From JAJRXK01 sp964593155 (lineage in GTDB: Bacteria; Krumholzibacteriota; Krumholzibacteriia; JAJRXK01), in NCBI GenBank assembly GCA_964593155.1, contig CAZQHE010000095.1, forward strand, positions 1-15,666: DNA of 15,666 nt. Direction: 5' to 3'. Numbering within the stretch: position 1 is the first letter of the stretch; each line of letters opens with the position of its first letter. The notes below the pieces were generated by a model. That model saw only the letters and a list, made by a program, of their open reading frames with translations. It made no database searches and was not told where the DNA came from. Below are positions 12,016-15,666 of the stretch, in pieces. A program made the position numbers and the translations under genes.

Positions 12016-15000
12016 ATGAAGATCACCGAGACCGCCGTCCGCCGCCCGATCGCCACCGCCATGGTGTTCCTGATCGTGATCGTGCTGGGCGTGATGGGCT
12101 TCCGCTTCCTTCCCGTCGACCTGCTGCCGCCGATCGAGTACCCGCAGCTGACCGTGGCCACGAACTACCCGAACGTGGGCCCCGAGGAGATCGAGCGGAT
12201 CATCACCGACCAGGTGGAGAACGCACTCGCCGGCGTGCCGAACGTCGAGGAGATCCGGTCGGACTCGTCGGAGGGACGTAGCCGCGTGACCCTTGAGTTC
12301 ACGCAGGGGACGAACGTCGACGCCGCCGCCAACGACGTCCGCGCCGCGCTCGACCGCATCCGCGACGACCTGCCGCCCGAGGTCGAGTCGCCGCGGTTGT
12401 GGAAGTTCGATCCCGACAACTTCCCCGTGGTGATCCTGGGCGCGCGCTCCGAGCGCGACATGGAGGAACTCACCCGCATCCTCGAACGCGAGATCGCCCA
12501 GCGCTTCGAACAGATCCCCGGCGCCGGCTCGGTGGACATCTGGGGCGGCGTGTACCGCGAGATCCAGATCCGCCTGAAGCGCGACCGCCTGGCATCGAGC
12601 CGGCTGACCGCCGCCGACGTGCAGCAGGCCCTGCAGCGTGAGAACGTCACCCTTCCCGGTGGCGACATGCGCGAGGGTCTGCGCGACATGTACGTGCGCA
12701 CCCAGGGCGAATTCCAGTCGCTCGACCAGATCGCCGACACGATCATCACCATGGTCGACGACCGGCCCATCCGCGTGCGCGACGTGGCCGAGGTGGTCGA
12801 CGGCTACGAGGACGTCTCACGCCTGGTGCAGATCGACGGCCGGCCCATGGTGCGCCTGGGCGTGCGCAAGCAGTCGGGTGCGAACACCGTGGCGGTGGCC
12901 GCCGACGCGCGCGCCGTGATGCAGCGCATCAACGCCGAGCGCGACGACATCGAGTTGATGATGATCATCGACCAGAGCGACTTCATCCAGAACTCGATCG
13001 ACAACGTGCAGAAGGCGGCCTTGTGGGGCGGACTGCTGGCGATCCTGGTGCTGTACGTGTTCCTGCGCAACGGATCGACCACCTTCATCATCGCCCTGTC
13101 CATTCCGATCTCGCTGATCGCCACCTTCGCCCTGTTGTACTTCAACGGCCTCACCCTGAACCAGATGAGCTTCGGTGGCCTGGCGCTGGGAATCGGACTG
13201 ATCGTCGACAACGCGATCGTGGTGCTCGAGAACATCGTACGCCAGCGCGAACGAGGTCGCCCACTCGACGAGAGCGCGCTGTTGGGAACGCGGCAGGTCT
13301 CGGGCGCGATCATCGCGTCGACGCTCACCACGTCGGTGATCTTCCTGCCCGTGGTGTTCATGCAGACCATCTCGGGCATGCTCTTCCGCGAGCTGGCCCT
13401 GGTGGTGGTCTTCGCCCTGCTGTGCTCGCTGCTCGTCGCGTTGACCCTGGTGCCCATGCTGTCGAGCCGCATGCTCACCGTGGGCGCCACCGGCACGGTG
13501 GGCGCACAGGCGGTGCGTCATCGCCGCGTGGGCGCCTGGTTCAACCGCGTGGAGAACGCCTACGCCGGCGGGATGCAGCACGTGGTGCGCCACAAGATCG
13601 TGGTCTTCGCTCTGACCCTGGCCCTGCTCGCCGGCGCGATCTACCTGTGGCCGTTGCTTCCGGTGGAACTGGCCCCGCAGACCGACGCCGACGAGATCGA
13701 CGTCGAACTCGAGATGGCCCAGGGCACGAACATCGCCGTCGTCAACGAGTACCTGCACGAACTCGAACGCCTGGTGCGGGACGCCACGCCCATGGACCAG
13801 GTGAAGAACATGTCGATCGAGATCCGCCCCGGCGACGCCGAGGTGGAGCTCGCCCTGCTCGGCGCCGACGAGCGCGCCACCGACAGCTACCTGATCGCCG
13901 ACGAGATCCGCCGTCGGGTGCAGGGACAGATCCCCGGTGCCGACATCCGCGTGCGCGCGCAGTCCGGCCTGTGGATGCTGCGACGGCTGTTCGGTTCGGG
14001 GGACGGCTCGGCCGTGCAGCTCGAGCTGCGCGGCTACGACCTCGAGCTGGCCGACCGCATCGCGAAGGACATCGTGCAGGTCATGCAGGGCATCCCCGAG
14101 GTCGCCGACGCGCGCGTGAGTCGACGCGAGGGGCGTCCCGAGCAGAACCTGATCATCGACCGCGACAAGGTGTCGAACCTGGGCATGTCGGTGCGCGAGG
14201 TCGCCGAGATCGTGCAGACCAACGTGGGCGGCGGCCGCGCGGGCGTGTACCGCGAGGGCGGCGAGGAATTCCCGATCACCGTGCGCCTTCAGGCCGAGGA
14301 CCGCCTGACCACCCAGGACCTGGCCAACGTGTCGGTGCGCAGTGCGAACGGCCAGACCATGCCGGTGTCGAGCGTGGTCGAGACCGAACGTCGGCGCAGT
14401 CCCACCGACATCGATCGTGTCGACGGCCAGCGCGTGACCTACATCACGGCCAACCTCGAGAGCGGCGCCGCCCTGGGCGACGTGATCGAGGACCTGCGCG
14501 CGCGGCTGCGCGACATGACCCTGCCCTCGGGCTTCTCGATCCTCTACGGCGGCGAGTACGAGGAGCAGCAGGAGGCCCGGCGCGACTTCCTGCTGTCGAT
14601 CGTCATGGCCGTGATCCTGATCTACATGGTCATGGCCGCGCAGTTCGAGCGCTTCCTCGATCCGCTGATCGTCATGCTGTCGGTGCCGATGGCACTGGTC
14701 GGGGTGGTGCCCACCCTGCTGCTGACCGGTACCACGCTGAACGTGCAGAGCCTGATGGGCATCGTCATGCTCATAGGGATCGTGGTGAACAACGCGATCG
14801 TGCTGATCGACTATATCAACCTGATGCGTCGTGAACAGGAGCTGGGCGTGCGTGACGCCGTGCTCGAAGCGGCGCGGCTGCGCCTGCGGCCGATCCTGAT
14901 GACCACGCTGACCACGCTGCTCGGCATGCTGCCCCTGGCGATCGGCGGCGGCGCCGGCGGGGAGATCCAGGCTTCGCTGGCCCGCGCGGTGATCGGCGGG

Positions 15001-15087
15001 CTGACGGTGTCGACGCTGATCACGCTGGTGGTGATCCCGACGGCGTACATCGGGATCCATGAGCTGCGCGGGCGGGTGCGGGCCTAG
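12016..15087 (+). CDS. RND efflux pump permease (AcrB-like, HAE type)
   Basis: This is a complete 1023-residue inner-membrane proton-driven exporter. It opens with MKITETAVRRPIATAMVFLIV (TM1), then the first porter domain (YPQLTVATNYPNVGPEEIERIITDQVENAL) and the second half beginning near residue 535 (VVRHKIVVFALTLALLAGAIYLWP), giving the usual twofold layout with twelve membrane helices. In TM4 the proton-relay pair is Asp398-Asn399 (IVDNAIVVLEN), where AcrB has Asp-Asp. In TM10 the residues are Asn925-Asn926 (VVNNAIVLID), where AcrB has the essential Lys followed by Asn. This variant occurs in many RND pumps and keeps the first Asp. GGGGAGG 8 nt upstream supports the ATG. It acts with the adaptor encoded just upstream; the outer-membrane channel must be elsewhere. 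Substrates could be drugs, detergents or lipids and cannot be assigned. Confidence 0.96.
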   Translation: MKITETAVRRPIATAMVFLIVIVLGVMGFRFLPVDLLPPIEYPQLTVATNYPNVGPEEIERIITDQVENALAGVPNVEEIRSDSSEGRSRVTLEFTQGTNVDAAANDVRAALDRIRDDLPPEVESPRLWKFDPDNFPVVILGARSERDMEELTRILEREIAQRFEQIPGAGSVDIWGGVYREIQIRLKRDRLASSRLTAADVQQALQRENVTLPGGDMREGLRDMYVRTQGEFQSLDQIADTIITMVDDRPIRVRDVAEVVDGYEDVSRLVQIDGRPMVRLGVRKQSGANTVAVAADARAVMQRINAERDDIELMMIIDQSDFIQNSIDNVQKAALWGGLLAILVLYVFLRNGSTTFIIALSIPISLIATFALLYFNGLTLNQMSFGGLALGIGLIVDNAIVVLENIVRQRERGRPLDESALLGTRQVSGAIIASTLTTSVIFLPVVFMQTISGMLFRELALVVVFALLCSLLVALTLVPMLSSRMLTVGATGTVGAQAVRHRRVGAWFNRVENAYAGGMQHVVRHKIVVFALTLALLAGAIYLWPLLPVELAPQTDADEIDVELEMAQGTNIAVVNEYLHELERLVRDATPMDQVKNMSIEIRPGDAEVELALLGADERATDSYLIADEIRRRVQGQIPGADIRVRAQSGLWMLRRLFGSGDGSAVQLELRGYDLELADRIAKDIVQVMQGIPEVADARVSRREGRPEQNLIIDRDKVSNLGMSVREVAEIVQTNVGGGRAGVYREGGEEFPITVRLQAEDRLTTQDLANVSVRSANGQTMPVSSVVETERRRSPTDIDRVDGQRVTYITANLESGAALGDVIEDLRARLRDMTLPSGFSILYGGEYEEQQEARRDFLLSIVMAVILIYMVMAAQFERFLDPLIVMLSVPMALVGVVPTLLLTGTTLNVQSLMGIVMLIGIVVNNAIVLIDYINLMRREQELGVRDAVLEAARLRLRPILMTTLTTLLGMLPLAIGGGAGGEIQASLARAVIGGLTVSTLITLVVIPTAYIGIHELRGRVRA

Positions 15088-15091
15088 GCGC

Positions 15092-15120
15092 GTGCCTGGG
15101 CCTGTGCCTGGGCGTGTGCC
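15092..15120. repeat. 12-bp tandem repeat directly after the RND stop
   Basis: GTGCCTGGGCCT (15092-15103) is followed by GTGCCTGGGCGT (15104-15115) and a partial third copy, GTGCC (15116-15120). It begins five nt after the pump's stop codon. It is likely slippage-generated with no evident role. Confidence 0.7.
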
Positions 15121-15170
15121 GACCACGGCATCCGACGACCGTGCACACGGGCCCCTCTTCGTACAGGCCG

Positions 15171-15191
15171 TGTTCAACGGGATGTTGGACA
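15171..15191 (+). terminator. Possible terminator hairpin of the RND operon
   Basis: TGTTCAAC (15171-15178) pairs with GTTGGACA (15184-15191), eight base pairs with one G-U, around a 5-nt loop, 84 nt after the pump stop. There is no T-run, so intrinsic termination is doubtful. Confidence 0.35.
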
Positions 15192-15303
15192 GACGTGCGG
15201 CAGCCAATCCACGTTTGCGAACTCTGTTCGAACGCACGCGGTCCGACGAACACGGACACCAACGGTATCAGCCCGACAAGAACGTGATCTCGGACGGATC
15301 GGG

Positions 15304-15333
15304 TTGACGCGCGCCTCCGAAGCTGTCTAGGAT
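15304..15333 (+). promoter_or_regulatory. Sigma-70-type promoter of the last secreted-protein gene
   Basis: TTGACG (15304-15309, five of six to consensus) and TAGGAT (15328-15333, four of six) are separated by 18 nt. Transcription would start near 15340 and leave a leader of about 145 nt before the GTG start. Confidence 0.6.
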
Positions 15334-15487
15334 GCGTGTCGCTTCGCTGGTGCGCGTCGACCTGCCACCCTCGGAGCAGTTGAGGCTCCCACCCGAGTGC
15401 GCCGGTTCGTACCCTTCGTGCGGCGCTCCACGATTCGAACGATGGATCCACGCGGTCCCGGAATTTCGTCCGAACCGAAAGGGAGTC

Positions 15488-15666
15488 GTGCGCCCCCCAC
15501 GTCCGACCAGCCTCGTCCTTCTCGTCGTTCTGCTCGCAGCGTCGCCCGCCGTCGCCGACGTGACCTTCGGCCTGGTCGGCGATCGCACGTCGCTGGCCAC
15601 CGGCGACACCGTGATGGTGTCCGTCGAGGTCACCGAGTCCGGCGATCCGTTCAACGGCTACGACGC
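15488..15666 (+). CDS. Secreted protein with cohesin-like N-terminal region (3' end beyond window)
   Basis: The first 59 complete codons are visible. GTG 15488 follows AAAGGGAG closely. Residues 1-24 are a signal peptide: PRPTSLVLLVVLLAASPAVA, with cleavage likely after AVA. The mature start, VTFGLVGDRTSLATGDTVMVSVEV followed by GDPFNGYDA, resembles the opening strands of a cohesin/carbohydrate-binding beta-sandwich, where a 'vgDtvtVtV...FnGydatvtYD' pattern is common. Exported proteins of this sort in FCB bacteria often end with a FlgD-Ig or dockerin module, but that part is not in the window. The cohesin assignment is tentative; that it is exported is well supported. Confidence 0.72.
   Translation, partial: MRPPRPTSLVLLVVLLAASPAVADVTFGLVGDRTSLATGDTVMVSVEVTESGDPFNGYD

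Larger units (their letters stand above)
15088..15487. other. Intergenic region after the RND operon, with promoter and leader of the last gene
   Basis: This is 400 nt without a convincing gene. It starts with a 12-bp tandem repeat (15092-15120) and small CACGG/CCGTG hairpins (15124-15150). It continues with an 8-bp hairpin (15171-15191) that may end the RND transcript and a good sigma-70 promoter at 15304-15333. The remaining leader of about 140 nt can fold: GGAGC with GCTCC around a 7-nt loop near 15373-15390, and CTCGG with CCGAG outside it as an alternative. I do not recognise a known riboswitch. Confidence 0.5.

Noticed and set aside
12817..15237. 806-codon minus-strand open frame
   Set aside because: Histidine/glutamine/aspartate-rich shadow opposite the RND pump.
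15059..15307. 82-codon open frame overlapping the RND stop
   Set aside because: It has no ribosome site and low-complexity composition, and it overlaps repeats and the promoter region.
15425..15455. tRNA-like T-arm (CGTTCGAATCG on the minus strand)
   Set aside because: The flanking bases do not form the 5-bp T stem, and no acceptor, D or anticodon arms can be found around it.

Overview
This is a GC-rich stretch from a Gram-negative bacterium, probably from a metagenome assembly because a run of ten Ns interrupts one gene. A secreted protein at 2297-3376 ends in a FlgD-Ig-like tail with the 'DPNPFNPVTTLRFELP' type of motif. Together with the GC content and the lipoprotein and RND genes, this suggests a lineage of the FCB group such as Krumholzibacteriota, Eisenbacteria, Gemmatimonadota or Latescibacterota. 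That placement is inference; there is no rRNA gene here to settle it.

Layout. Positions 1-3376 are read on the minus strand: a membrane PAS histidine kinase cut by the window edge, a trifunctional chorismate mutase/prephenate dehydratase (PheA) with a possible leaderless promoter, and a secreted FlgD-Ig-tail protein followed by a strong hairpin terminator. Positions 3707-9623 are read on the plus strand: a stand-alone sigma-54 activator, a lipoprotein of the iodothyronine-deiodinase-like family, a beta-lactamase-fold serine hydrolase, a PlsC-type acyltransferase directly joined to a NodB-type deacetylase, and an unrecognised 167-residue protein. An ATP-grasp gene (minus, containing the N gap) converges on this block. 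It is divergent from a two-gene RND efflux operon (adaptor plus pump, 10686-15087) across a short region with an AT-rich palindrome. The window ends in the first 60 codons of a secreted protein with a cohesin-like start, preceded by a recognisable promoter and a structured leader.

The main finding is at 4839-5726. An ordinary gene caller would report two small genes separated by a TGA at 5265-5267. Both halves are in the same frame, and the TGA sits exactly where deiodinases carry selenocysteine (GSFT-U-PIYMARVP compared with GSxTUPPF in the animal enzymes). The matching downstream EAHP and YGxxPNxxFVID blocks are present. A small hairpin with a G near the start of its loop begins 11 nt after the TGA, as expected of a bacterial SECIS element. 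I therefore read it as a single 295-residue selenoprotein, anchored as a lipoprotein through an acidic, proline-rich linker.

The sigma-54 activator just upstream has no sensor domain. A CGATTCGT element occurs both in the inverted repeat before the activator and immediately before the selenoprotein start, so regulation of one by the other is possible but unproven. The hydrolase, acyltransferase and deacetylase that follow point to envelope or lipid/glycan chemistry. Whether they work with the selenoprotein is not shown by the sequence.
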